From: Mariprofundus sp.
GTDB lineage: Bacteria > Pseudomonadota > Zetaproteobacteria > Mariprofundales > Mariprofundaceae
Length of the DNA stretch: 64,000 bases
Assembly: GCA_021772775.1 (NCBI GenBank)
Contig: JAJFLH010000007.1
Location: 1 to 64,000 of the forward strand
Reading direction: 5' to 3'
The notes under the pieces are model-generated. The model did no database searches, was not told the origin of the DNA, and saw only the letters and a list, made by a program, of their open reading frames with translations. This document shows, piece after piece, positions 9,102-16,892 of the stretch (positions are counted from its first letter, which is position 1; each line of letters opens with the position of its first letter). A program made the position numbers and the translations under genes.

Positions 9102-9270
9102 CTGGTCTTGAATAGTGCATTTGCATATCATTATTTATTTGCTGGTAGTCATAGCTATCTCATGGATTCCAGCTCGACTTCGGAAGAAGTGAATACCCCA
9201 AGGTAGCTATCTCTGCTGCAAGCAGCATTCAGGGGGTGGTGTAGCCAGAGAGTATCCTCTGAGCTACGAC
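9102..9270 (+). repeat. Dispersed intergenic repeat, copy B
   Basis: Begins CTGGTCTTGAATAGTGCA like copies A and C. The inner part (GGAAGAAGTGAATACCCCAA and the following GGTAGC, CTGCTGCAAGC and GCATTCA stretches) matches copy C closely. The right boundary is approximate. With copy C it brackets the DnaA-box cluster in direct orientation. Confidence 0.8.
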
Positions 9271-9441
9271 GGATTGTGTTAATGGTTAGTTTGATATGAG
9301 TTGTTTTATATTACTCATAACTCCGATCTCGATCATTTGGAGCTAATCGATGCATTGTAAAGATAGTTTGCCGGGGAATTCGAGTAGCACTATTCTAAAG
9401 TCGTTTCAACTGAAATATTTCATAAAATATATTTTGTTTGA

Positions 9442-9652
9442 GTATCCACAGAAGTTGTGGATAACTTTGTGGATAGAAGCCAAAAATGCATATAAATCAA
9501 TAGATCCAGAGCATATCTTCCCATTTGCCTAAAATTTAGGCTTTTAAATTAAGCCTTAAAAAACAATATTTTAAGAAGACTTTACTTCATCATTTTGAGA
9601 TGATAATGGTCATGGTGATATTTTTTTGCTTGCTGATGGAATAAGTGGATAA
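9442..9652. other. Cluster of DnaA-box-like 9-mers in AT-rich DNA (origin-like)
   Basis: Three sites fall within 35 bases: GTATCCACA (9442-9450), TGTGGATAA (9456-9464, a perfect TTATCCACA on the minus strand) and TGTGGATAG (9468-9476). A fourth, AGTGGATAA, is at 9644-9652. AT-rich DNA flanks them (CATAAAATATATTTTG at 9421-9436; much of 9535-9600). The surrounding 9271-9741 has no convincing gene. oriC, a DnaA-titration site and chance are all possible; no dnaA, dnaN or gidA is in the window. Confidence 0.45.
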
Positions 9653-9741
9653 ATCAAATAAAGCCCTGTTACTAAGGCTATTAGGTCCATGTTATCAGTG
9701 CCTTGCAGCGATTCCTTTATTGTTGTTCAAGGCTTGTGTAG

Positions 9742-9886
9742 CTGGTCTTGAATAGTGCAGTATTACAGCTGATGGTAATCATACGTTCATCCTGGATCTC
9801 GGAAGAAGGTGGATACCCCAAGGTAGCTTCTCTGCTGCAAGCTGCATTCACCTCTGCCGATCAGGTGAAAGCCTCTCAGGGTATGA
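9742..9886 (+). repeat. Dispersed intergenic repeat, copy C
   Basis: Starts CTGGTCTTGAATAGTGCA and shares GGAAGAAGGTGGATACCCCA and the following GGTAGC/CTGCTGCAAGC stretch with copy B. It ends near TCAGGGTATGAGG. It occupies the region upstream of the phosphofructokinase gene. Confidence 0.8.
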
Positions 9887-10020
9887 GGAAGGCTCATTTT
9901 AGAATGATGTAGTGCTCTGTTTTTGTCGACGTAGCGATAAAAGCTTGGATAGATCTTTGTTAAACAGTACACAAACTTTCAAAAGTCATATTGATGATGT
10001 CATCACCACTTGTTAGCCGC

Positions 10021-10026
10021 TATAAT
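10021..10026 (+). promoter_or_regulatory. Possible -10 box for pyrophosphate phosphofructokinase gene
   Basis: A perfect TATAAT lies 29 bases before the ATG. No good -35 hexamer is found at 16-18 bases; TTGATG at 9991 is too far. A nearby dyad (TGATGA TG TCATCA, 9992-10005) could help bind an activator. Weak call. Confidence 0.35.
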
Positions 10027-10054
10027 GCCGAAACTTTTTTCAGGAGGTTTTGAA

Positions 10055-11239
10055 ATGGCTTTAACAGGTAAAATGGTGATCGGTCAGTCAGGTGGACCTA
10101 CAACAGTGATTAACCAGTCACTGGTGGGTGCCGTTTTGGCAGCACGGAAACAGGCTGATATCACCGGTATTTTGGGCGCTAAACACGGTATTGCCGGTAT
10201 CATGAAGGAAGATTTCATTGATCTCACCACGCAGAGTGATGAAGAGCTGGAAATCTTGGCCAACACACCAGCAGCTGGTTTGGGATCTGTGCGTTTGAAG
10301 CCTGGAAAAGCTGAATGTGAGCGTGTGTTTGAAGTATTTAAAAAGAATGATGTGCGCTATTTCTTCTATATTGGCGGCAATGATTCAGCCGAAACGGCTC
10401 ATATCATTGCTGAAATGGCCAAAGAAGCGAATTATGATTTCTGTACCATCCATATTCCTAAAACCATTGATAATGATTTGAGAGTGACTGATCACTGTCC
10501 AGGATTTGCTTCAGCAGCACGCTTTGTGGCGCTGGCATTTATGGGTGATGACCGTGATAACGCTGCTCTGGCAGGTGTTAAAATTAATGTGGTCATGGGA
10601 CGTGATGCTGGTTTCTTGACTGCAGCTTCAGCGCTTGCACGTCAATCCGAAGCTGATGGCCCGCATTTGATCTATATGCCGGAGCGCACTTTTGATGTGG
10701 CTGCCTTTCAGGCCGATGTGAAAACAGCTGTAGCTAAATATGGTCGCTGTGTGGTGGCGGTATCGGAAGGTATTACTGATGCCGATGGTAATCCTGTCAT
10801 GACCAGTGGTGAGCGAGATTCACATGGTAATTTGCAACTTTCAGGTTCTGGTGCGCTAGGTGATTTCCTTTCGGCTAAAGTGAAAGAAGCCTATGCCGGT
10901 GAAACAGTGCGTGTACGTGCCGACACATTCGGTTATTTGCAGCGCAGTTTTGCTTCTATTGTATCACCTATTGATGCGCAGGAAGCACGTATGGTGGGCA
11001 CACATGGTGTAAATCATGCGGTGGAAACAGCGGAACCGGGTTCGGTGGCGATTCGTCGTATTTCCAGTGTGCCGTATGTCAGTGACTGTTTTGTGACGCC
11101 TTTATCTACCGTAGCGCGTGAAGCTACTGAAATGAAAGATGAGTATATCAATGATGCCGGTAATGACGTAACTCAGGCATGGCTTGATTATGTTACTCCT
11201 CTGGTTGGCGATCTTCCTAAAATGGGCAAATTGTTCTAA
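10055..11239 (+). CDS. pfp: Pyrophosphate-dependent 6-phosphofructokinase
   Basis: Phosphorylates fructose 6-phosphate using PPi in a reversible glycolytic/gluconeogenic step in the cytoplasm. 394 residues. PPi rather than ATP use is indicated by two sites: GGNDS, with Asp where ATP enzymes have Gly (GGDGS), and PKTIDND, with Lys where ATP enzymes have Gly (PGTIDND). MGRDAGF (substrate loop) is also present. The ATG at 10055 is chosen because AGGAGG lies seven bases upstream; a longer ORF from 10010 lacks this. Followed by a terminator and then glycogen phosphorylase, suggesting storage-glucose catabolism with PPi saving. Confidence 0.92.
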   Translation: MALTGKMVIGQSGGPTTVINQSLVGAVLAARKQADITGILGAKHGIAGIMKEDFIDLTTQSDEELEILANTPAAGLGSVRLKPGKAECERVFEVFKKNDVRYFFYIGGNDSAETAHIIAEMAKEANYDFCTIHIPKTIDNDLRVTDHCPGFASAARFVALAFMGDDRDNAALAGVKINVVMGRDAGFLTAASALARQSEADGPHLIYMPERTFDVAAFQADVKTAVAKYGRCVVAVSEGITDADGNPVMTSGERDSHGNLQLSGSGALGDFLSAKVKEAYAGETVRVRADTFGYLQRSFASIVSPIDAQEARMVGTHGVNHAVETAEPGSVAIRRISSVPYVSDCFVTPLSTVAREATEMKDEYINDAGNDVTQAWLDYVTPLVGDLPKMGKLF

Positions 11240-11261
11240 TTGGAATAATATCCTAGACATG

Positions 11262-11290
11262 AAAAAGGGCTGCCAGTGGTGGCCTTTTTT
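11262..11290 (+). terminator. Rho-independent terminator after pfp
   Basis: AAAAAGG...CCTTTTTT stem with a bulged G and inner CTGCC/GGTGG pairs, loop AGT, ending in a T run, 22 bases after the stop codon. Confidence 0.75.
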
Positions 11291-11400
11291 CATGTGCCTA
11301 ACAGCTGCTAAAAGCTGCTTACATTGACTTGGGTGATTACATTAGCCAGCGTGCGCGCCCGAAAAATCCTGCTTAATTACTGTCCTAAAAAGGTGTGATA

Positions 11401-13908
11401 ATGAAAACAGAAAAGACAAATAATAAAACTCCCAAATATGATATTACCAATGTACCGCCAGTCGGTGCAACCAGTTATGATCTGGTTAAAGGTGTGCAGC
11501 GCCACTTTGTGCGTACATTAGGGCAGGATAACCGCTACCGTTTAAATCAGAGCCACTATCGTTATCAGGCACTGGCATTTTCCATTCGTGATCGTCTGAT
11601 GGAGTGCTGGAAAGTAAGTCGTGAAGCCAGCTGTGAAGCAGATGGGCGCAAAGCCTATTATCTGTCGCTGGAGTTTTTGATGGGTCGTGCTATGGGCAAT
11701 GCGATCTTGAACCTTGGTCTGGATGAGCAGGCTAAACAAGCGATGCATGATCTTGGCATTAATCTCGAAGAGATGATTGATGAAGAACACGATGCAGGGC
11801 TGGGTAATGGTGGTTTAGGTCGTTTGGCAGCTTGTTTTGTAGATAGTTGTGCAACCCTGCAGTTACCGGTCACCGGTTACGGTATTCGTTATGAATATGG
11901 CATGTTCCGCCAGTTGATTAAAGACGGAGCGCAGCTGGAAGAGCCTGATCATTGGCTCAAGAATGGTAATATCTGGGAGATTGAACGCCCTGAATATGAG
12001 CAGCGTATCCATTTTGGTGGTCGCACTGAACAGTATCGTGATGATGCTGGCATCCAGCGTTGCCGCTGGGTTGGTACGAATGATGTGTTGGCTGTGCCGT
12101 ATGATACCCCAATTCCAGGTTATCAGAATGGTACTGTGAATACACTTCGTCTGTGGAAATCATCAGCTACTGATGAATTCGATCTGGGCGAATTCAATGC
12201 GGGTAGTTATCCTGAATCTGTTGCGGCCAAGAATGATGCCGAGCATATCTCTATGGTATTGTATCCAAATGACTCCAGCGAAAATGGTAAAGAGCTGCGT
12301 TTACGTCAGCAATACTTTTTGGCCAGTGCCAGTATTAAAGATGTACTACGTCGCTGGGTAGAAAGAAATGGTGAAGACTTTAGTCAGTTTGCTGCCAAGA
12401 ACTGCTTCCAGCTTAACGATACACATCCGACTGTTTCTGTTGCTGAATTGATGCGCATTTTGATGGATGAGTATCGTTTAGAGTGGGATGAAGCCTGGGA
12501 AATCACCAGTAACACCATGGCTTATACCAATCACACCTTGTTACCAGAAGCGCTGGAACGTTGGCCTGTCTATCTGTTCGGTCGTCTGTTGCCGCGTGTG
12601 CTGGATATTATTTATGAAATCAATGCACGTTTCTTAAAGAAAGTAGCTGAACACTGGCCGGGTGATGTAGAACGTCAGCGCCGTATGTCGATCATCGAAG
12701 AGGGTGATACGCAGCAGGTACGCATGGCTTACTTGGCTATTGCTGGTTGTTTCTCGGTCAATGGTGTGGCGCAGCTGCATTCTGATCTGTTGGTGGAAGG
12801 TCTGTTCGCGGACTTTTATGCCATGTGGCCTGAAAAATTCAATAACAAAACCAATGGTGTTACCCAGCGCCGCTGGATGGCGATGTGCAACAAATCAATG
12901 ACGGCTCTGATCAATGATACGATTGGTGATGGCTGGATTACGAAATTGAGTGATCTGCGTCAGTTGGCTCCATATGCGGATAAGGCCGCTTTCCGTAAGA
13001 AATGGGCCGCTAGTAAACGTCAGAATAAGGAACATTTGTCAGACATTGTTGAAGAAGTATGTGGTGTTCGATTCAGCCCGGATGCGATGTTTGATGTTCA
13101 GGTGAAGCGTATTCATGAATACAAACGCCAGTTACTGAATGTACTGCATGTGATTCATCTGTATGACCGCATTAAACGTGGTGATACTGCCAACTGGACC
13201 AACCGTTGTGTATTGATTGGTGGTAAAGCTGCACCGGGTTATTACATGGCCAAGCAGATCATCAAGCTGGTGAATAATGTTGCTGAAGTGGTCAACAATG
13301 ATCCTGAAGTGGGCGATAAGCTTAAAGTGGTCTTTTTCCCGAACTATCGTGTATCTGCGATGGAAGTGATTGCGCCGGCATCAGATCTCTCTGAACAGAT
13401 CTCTACTGCGGGTAAAGAAGCCTCCGGTACCGGTAACATGAAATTCATGATGAATGGCGCGATGACTATTGGTACGCTCGATGGTGCTAATATCGAAATC
13501 CGTGAAGAGGTTGGTGAAGAGAATTTCTTCCTGTTCGGTCTGACAGCAGAAGAGGTGGAAGCTACGCGTGGGCACTATGATCCGAATGGTATCATTGCCG
13601 CTGATGAAGACTTCAGACGTGTCATGGAACTGTTGGAGTGTGGTCACTTCAGTCAGTTTGAACCGGGTCTGTTCTCATCTATCACCCATGCTATCCGTGG
13701 TCACGATGATCCATGGTTGGTCGCGGCTGATTTCCGTAGCTATATTGATGCTCAGCAGCGTGCCGCTGTAGCGTATCAGGATAAAGATGCCTGGTTACGT
13801 ATGAGTATTTTTAATACGGCTTACAGTGGTAAATTCTCAACCGATAGAACGATGGAAGATTACAATCGTGATATCTGGAAGCTGAAACCTTTGTCCATTA
13901 AATCATAA
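11401..13908 (+). CDS. glgP: Glycogen/alpha-glucan phosphorylase
   Basis: PLP-dependent phosphorolysis of alpha-1,4-glucan to glucose 1-phosphate in the cytoplasm. 835 residues, the usual length for the family. Landmarks: YYLSLEFLMGR near residue 80, GNGGLGRLAACF near 135, NDTHPT, KRIHEYKRQLLN, and EASGTGNMKF with the PLP lysine at 681. The ATG at 11401 has AGGTG five bases upstream; the upstream in-frame GTG at 11395 overlaps that SD. Transcribed after pfp but separated by a terminator, so probably its own unit. glgA and pgi lie 13-15 kb away on the same window. Confidence 0.97.
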   Translation: MKTEKTNNKTPKYDITNVPPVGATSYDLVKGVQRHFVRTLGQDNRYRLNQSHYRYQALAFSIRDRLMECWKVSREASCEADGRKAYYLSLEFLMGRAMGNAILNLGLDEQAKQAMHDLGINLEEMIDEEHDAGLGNGGLGRLAACFVDSCATLQLPVTGYGIRYEYGMFRQLIKDGAQLEEPDHWLKNGNIWEIERPEYEQRIHFGGRTEQYRDDAGIQRCRWVGTNDVLAVPYDTPIPGYQNGTVNTLRLWKSSATDEFDLGEFNAGSYPESVAAKNDAEHISMVLYPNDSSENGKELRLRQQYFLASASIKDVLRRWVERNGEDFSQFAAKNCFQLNDTHPTVSVAELMRILMDEYRLEWDEAWEITSNTMAYTNHTLLPEALERWPVYLFGRLLPRVLDIIYEINARFLKKVAEHWPGDVERQRRMSIIEEGDTQQVRMAYLAIAGCFSVNGVAQLHSDLLVEGLFADFYAMWPEKFNNKTNGVTQRRWMAMCNKSMTALINDTIGDGWITKLSDLRQLAPYADKAAFRKKWAASKRQNKEHLSDIVEEVCGVRFSPDAMFDVQVKRIHEYKRQLLNVLHVIHLYDRIKRGDTANWTNRCVLIGGKAAPGYYMAKQIIKLVNNVAEVVNNDPEVGDKLKVVFFPNYRVSAMEVIAPASDLSEQISTAGKEASGTGNMKFMMNGAMTIGTLDGANIEIREEVGEENFFLFGLTAEEVEATRGHYDPNGIIAADEDFRRVMELLECGHFSQFEPGLFSSITHAIRGHDDPWLVAADFRSYIDAQQRAAVAYQDKDAWLRMSIFNTAYSGKFSTDRTMEDYNRDIWKLKPLSIKS

Positions 13909-13928
13909 TAGACGAAGAGGTGTTATTG

Positions 13929-13963
13929 AAAGGGTGGGCAGGTTTTCCTGTTCACCCTTTTTT
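13929..13963 (+). terminator. Rho-independent terminator after glgP
   Basis: AAAGGGTG/CACCCTTT stem extended by GGCAGG/CCTGTT (two G-T pairs), loop TTTT, followed by a T run. Strong hairpin 20 bases after the stop. 13964-14185 holds no gene that I can see. Confidence 0.85.
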
Positions 13964-14185
13964 CGTTGTGACATTGGCATATGTTCTGTCGAAGCTTGTT
14001 TCGCAGATCTTTCTATGCGGTTCTGTTCGATCTACAAATCTGTGACTGCTCTTCCTGATGGGATGAAGCACATTCTAGGCATGCTTTATGCTTATGCTTC
14101 ATAATCAATAAATGCATGAGATGGCCCCAGTAGTATGCAGCTACGATGATTATATTGATTGAAGACGTATAAACAGGAATGCACT

Positions 14186-15940
14186 TTGATTGATCGTATT
14201 ATTATTTTCTTAAAAAAAGGTTCGGTCGCCAGGCAGATTGGTGTTGCCGTCTTTTTAATATTTTCAGTGATGATGCTGTTCAATGCATTTGTGGTTCAGT
14301 ACAACTCTCAAAATTCTATGCAGGATCAGATTAAGAAGCAGGTAATTCAGATCAATCAGGGTTACTTCGATAGTCTCAATACATTAATGCTCACCGGCGC
14401 CATGCATGAGCGCGAACTGCTGCGGTCAAAAATGCTTAGAAATTCTAATATTGTTGATGTGCGAGTCCTTCGCAGTGATCTGCTCGGTGAGCAATACGGC
14501 CAGGGAAAGAGTTCTGAAGTGGTTGCTGATGATATAGACAGGCAAGCACTGGAGGGGAAGGAGGTTATTCAGATCAATGATAGCAGTGATGAGCAACGTA
14601 TTCTGACTGTCGCGCTGCCTTATCGTGCAACAGCTGCGAGTCATGGCGTGAATTGCTTGCAATGCCATACTGGGCCCGACGCTCATGTTGTGGGCGCTGT
14701 GCGCATCGATTATTCGCTTCAACAAAGTGATCAGATTATTGCAGGTACGCTGTGGCAATCAATTGTGGTGAATTTCACTGTATTACTGATCGGTATTGCC
14801 CTATTGGCCTGGTATATGAACCGCACTCTGACCCATGCTATTCGCGAAGCTGATATCTTTGCAGAGGCTATTGCTGAACAGAACTTTGATGTCGAAGTGC
14901 CAGCTATTCGGTCAGATAATCTTGGCCGGTTGATGTATTCCATGATCAAAATGCGCGATGCATTAAAAGCACAGCTTATTACTGTACAGGCCAGTAACCA
15001 GATTGAGCTCAAAGAGATGGAAGACAAAATGGAAAGGCAGGCCAAGGAGAGTAATCTGGTTGTCGCCTTTGAATCTGGCATAGTCAGTATAGTCAGAGAT
15101 TTGAGTGTCATCGCTGCAGATGCGGGCAAGTCGGCTTCATCACTTTCTCATATTTCTACTCAGATCAATCAGAGTTCATCCTCAGCTTTGTCAGGCACGG
15201 ATCATGCCTTACTGCAAGTTGCCAACATCACAAAAGATACCCATGCAATCAACTGGGCATTCAAAGATATCAATGAACGTAGTCAGGCAGCGATTGATAT
15301 TTCAAAACGCGCTATGGATGATGCTATTGCCACATCCGAGCGTATGGAAACATTGCAAAAGGCATCCGATGGCATCAGCTCGGTCACTGCGACCATTACT
15401 GACATCGCAGAAAAAACAAACCTTCTGGCCTTGAATGCAAGCATTGAAGCAGCCCGTGCAGGTGACGTTGGTAGAGGTTTTGCTGTTGTTGCCAATGAAG
15501 TTAAATCGCTGTCGAACCAGACCAGAGAAGCGACCGAGGTGATCAGCAAACAAATAGAGGGTGTACAATCTGAAAGTCGGGATGCCATTGCTGCTATTGA
15601 AGGGATCAATCAGGTGATTATTCAGATGAATAAACATACCCTTGATGTGGCAGAAATCATGTCACAATACACCGATACGCTGAACATGCTTGAGACAAAT
15701 GCAGAAGCGACGGATCACGAGATGAAGTCTGTCTACGTTTCAGTTGAAGGTGCCAGCCAGTCGGCTGAAGAGGGTGAAAGTATTTCGGCAGCAGTGGCTA
15801 TGCATTGTGAAAAAATGCAGGATATATCACTTGAGCATTCGCAGTTGGTTGAACAGTTCCTGTCGATGTTACAAGGCCTTCGAAAAAATGCTGAAAATAC
15901 CAACGATGGGGAGTATGACGATGAAGATGAGTTATTCTAA
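14186..15940 (+). CDS. Methyl-accepting chemotaxis protein with periplasmic CxxCH (putative c-heme) sensor
   Basis: Membrane chemoreceptor of 584 residues. TM1 is near residues 17-38, followed by a periplasmic domain (about 40-185), TM2 near 192-212, HAMP, and a C-terminal signalling domain with the hallmark hairpin tip [20 protein letters not shown]. The periplasmic domain contains CLQCH (codons 14654-14668), a covalent c-type haem attachment motif, just before GAVRIDYSL. Chemoreceptors with c-haem PAS-like sensors are known in Geobacter, where they sense redox or small gases. TTG at 14186 is chosen because AGGA lies seven bases upstream; another TTG at 14159 adds nine codons with no SD. Followed by a lone receiver gene. 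Confidence 0.88.
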   Translation: MIDRIIIFLKKGSVARQIGVAVFLIFSVMMLFNAFVVQYNSQNSMQDQIKKQVIQINQGYFDSLNTLMLTGAMHERELLRSKMLRNSNIVDVRVLRSDLLGEQYGQGKSSEVVADDIDRQALEGKEVIQINDSSDEQRILTVALPYRATAASHGVNCLQCHTGPDAHVVGAVRIDYSLQQSDQIIAGTLWQSIVVNFTVLLIGIALLAWYMNRTLTHAIREADIFAEAIAEQNFDVEVPAIRSDNLGRLMYSMIKMRDALKAQLITVQASNQIELKEMEDKMERQAKESNLVVAFESGIVSIVRDLSVIAADAGKSASSLSHISTQINQSSSSALSGTDHALLQVANITKDTHAINWAFKDINERSQAAIDISKRAMDDAIATSERMETLQKASDGISSVTATITDIAEKTNLLALNASIEAARAGDVGRGFAVVANEVKSLSNQTREATEVISKQIEGVQSESRDAIAAIEGINQVIIQMNKHTLDVAEIMSQYTDTLNMLETNAEATDHEMKSVYVSVEGASQSAEEGESISAAVAMHCEKMQDISLEHSQLVEQFLSMLQGLRKNAENTNDGEYDDEDELF

Positions 15941-15994
15941 GCAGCTATCGTTATACACTCGAATCAGAGCACAATAATAAATATAAACTCAACA

Positions 15995-16390
15995 GTGGTG
16001 AATAGATTGAAAAAGATAATCATTATAGAGGACTCCCGTCCTACATTACTGACCTTGGAAATTGTAATCGCTAATCTAGGTTTTGTGGTTGAAGGTTTTG
16101 AAACTGCAGAGGCAGCTCTACAACATTTGCATAACAGTGCCCAACAACCTGATCTTATTCTCACAGATTTGCATCTGGATGCACTTGATTGTGAAAAAGG
16201 ACTCGATGGCATTGAATTGATTCAGGAAATCAAAAAGATAAACGGTATGAAGGATGTTCCGATACTCTTATTAACTTCTGAAACTTCAAAGGAAAAAAGA
16301 TTCCTGGCACGTGATATTGGTGCTCAGGGGTGGCTGGTGAAACCTATCACACGCGCAAAACTGAAAGATGTAATCGATCAGTTTATATAA
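15995..16390 (+). CDS. Single-domain response regulator (CheY-like)
   Basis: 131 residues, one receiver domain and no output domain. Acidic pair ED12-13, phospho-acceptor Asp58 in LILTDLH, switch Thr in LLLTSE, and Lys-Pro in WLVKP. It has a small insertion after the acceptor loop (DALDCEKGLDG). It lies 54 bases after the c-haem chemoreceptor gene on the same strand, so it could be a motor- or kinase-directed partner of that receptor. No cheA or cheW is nearby. The start codon is GTG with no clear SD, and a second GTG follows immediately. Confidence 0.85.
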   Translation: MVNRLKKIIIIEDSRPTLLTLEIVIANLGFVVEGFETAEAALQHLHNSAQQPDLILTDLHLDALDCEKGLDGIELIQEIKKINGMKDVPILLLTSETSKEKRFLARDIGAQGWLVKPITRAKLKDVIDQFI

Positions 16391-16436
16391 TACAAAGCTT
16401 GTGCCTGAGCTGTTCGCACACGGTTAGATAATATGA

Positions 16437-16889
16437 TCATTCACCATCCGGTACGGCGATCACGCTGAGAAAGAGTCCCAGCTCCCTGATAGCGTTGCTG
16501 AATTCAACATAATCAACTGGTTTGGTGATATAGATGTTGCAGCCCAGTTCATAGCAGCGCCGAACCTCTCTATCATCATCTGTGGTGGTCAGGATGATGA
16601 CAGGAATATGTTTGGTTCTGGGGTCGGATTTCAGCTTGTCCAACACCTGATAGCCATCAAGCACGGGCATATTTAGATCCAGCAGTAGCAGTACATCGTG
16701 ATCATGAGGGTCACCCTCAAAGGCATCGCGGCCAAGGATGAAATCCAACGCTACTTTACCATTTTCGCACCATTGAACCGGATTATTAATACCAGCTCTC
16801 TGTAAATTTTTTTGTGTGAGCTTGGCGTGCCCCTCTTCATCTTCGGCCAGAATGATAGTGACGGGTTTTGTTTTAATGTTTGATGCCAT
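16437..16889 (-). CDS. Rcp1-type single-domain response regulator
   Basis: 150-residue receiver. ED17-18 form the acidic pocket, Asp71 in LLLLDLNMP is the acceptor, with TTT and Lys-Pro (ITKPVDY) following. The long alpha2-beta3 loop (FILGRDAFEGDPHDHD) and RAGINNPVQW are typical of the Rcp1 group, which partners phytochrome-like or soluble-tail histidine kinases. Last gene of a three-gene minus-strand operon: binding protein, kinase, receiver. Only three bases separate it from the kinase gene, so it is the obvious phosphate acceptor of that kinase. Confidence 0.9.
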   Translation of the reverse strand: MASNIKTKPVTIILAEDEEGHAKLTQKNLQRAGINNPVQWCENGKVALDFILGRDAFEGDPHDHDVLLLLDLNMPVLDGYQVLDKLKSDPRTKHIPVIILTTTDDDREVRRCYELGCNIYITKPVDYVEFSNAIRELGLFLSVIAVPDGE

Positions 16890-16892
16890 GGT

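Noticed and set aside
9350-9532. 60-codon ORF in the repeat-bracketed region
   Set aside because: It reads straight through the DnaA-box cluster, lacks an SD and resembles no protein; AT-rich composition explains it.
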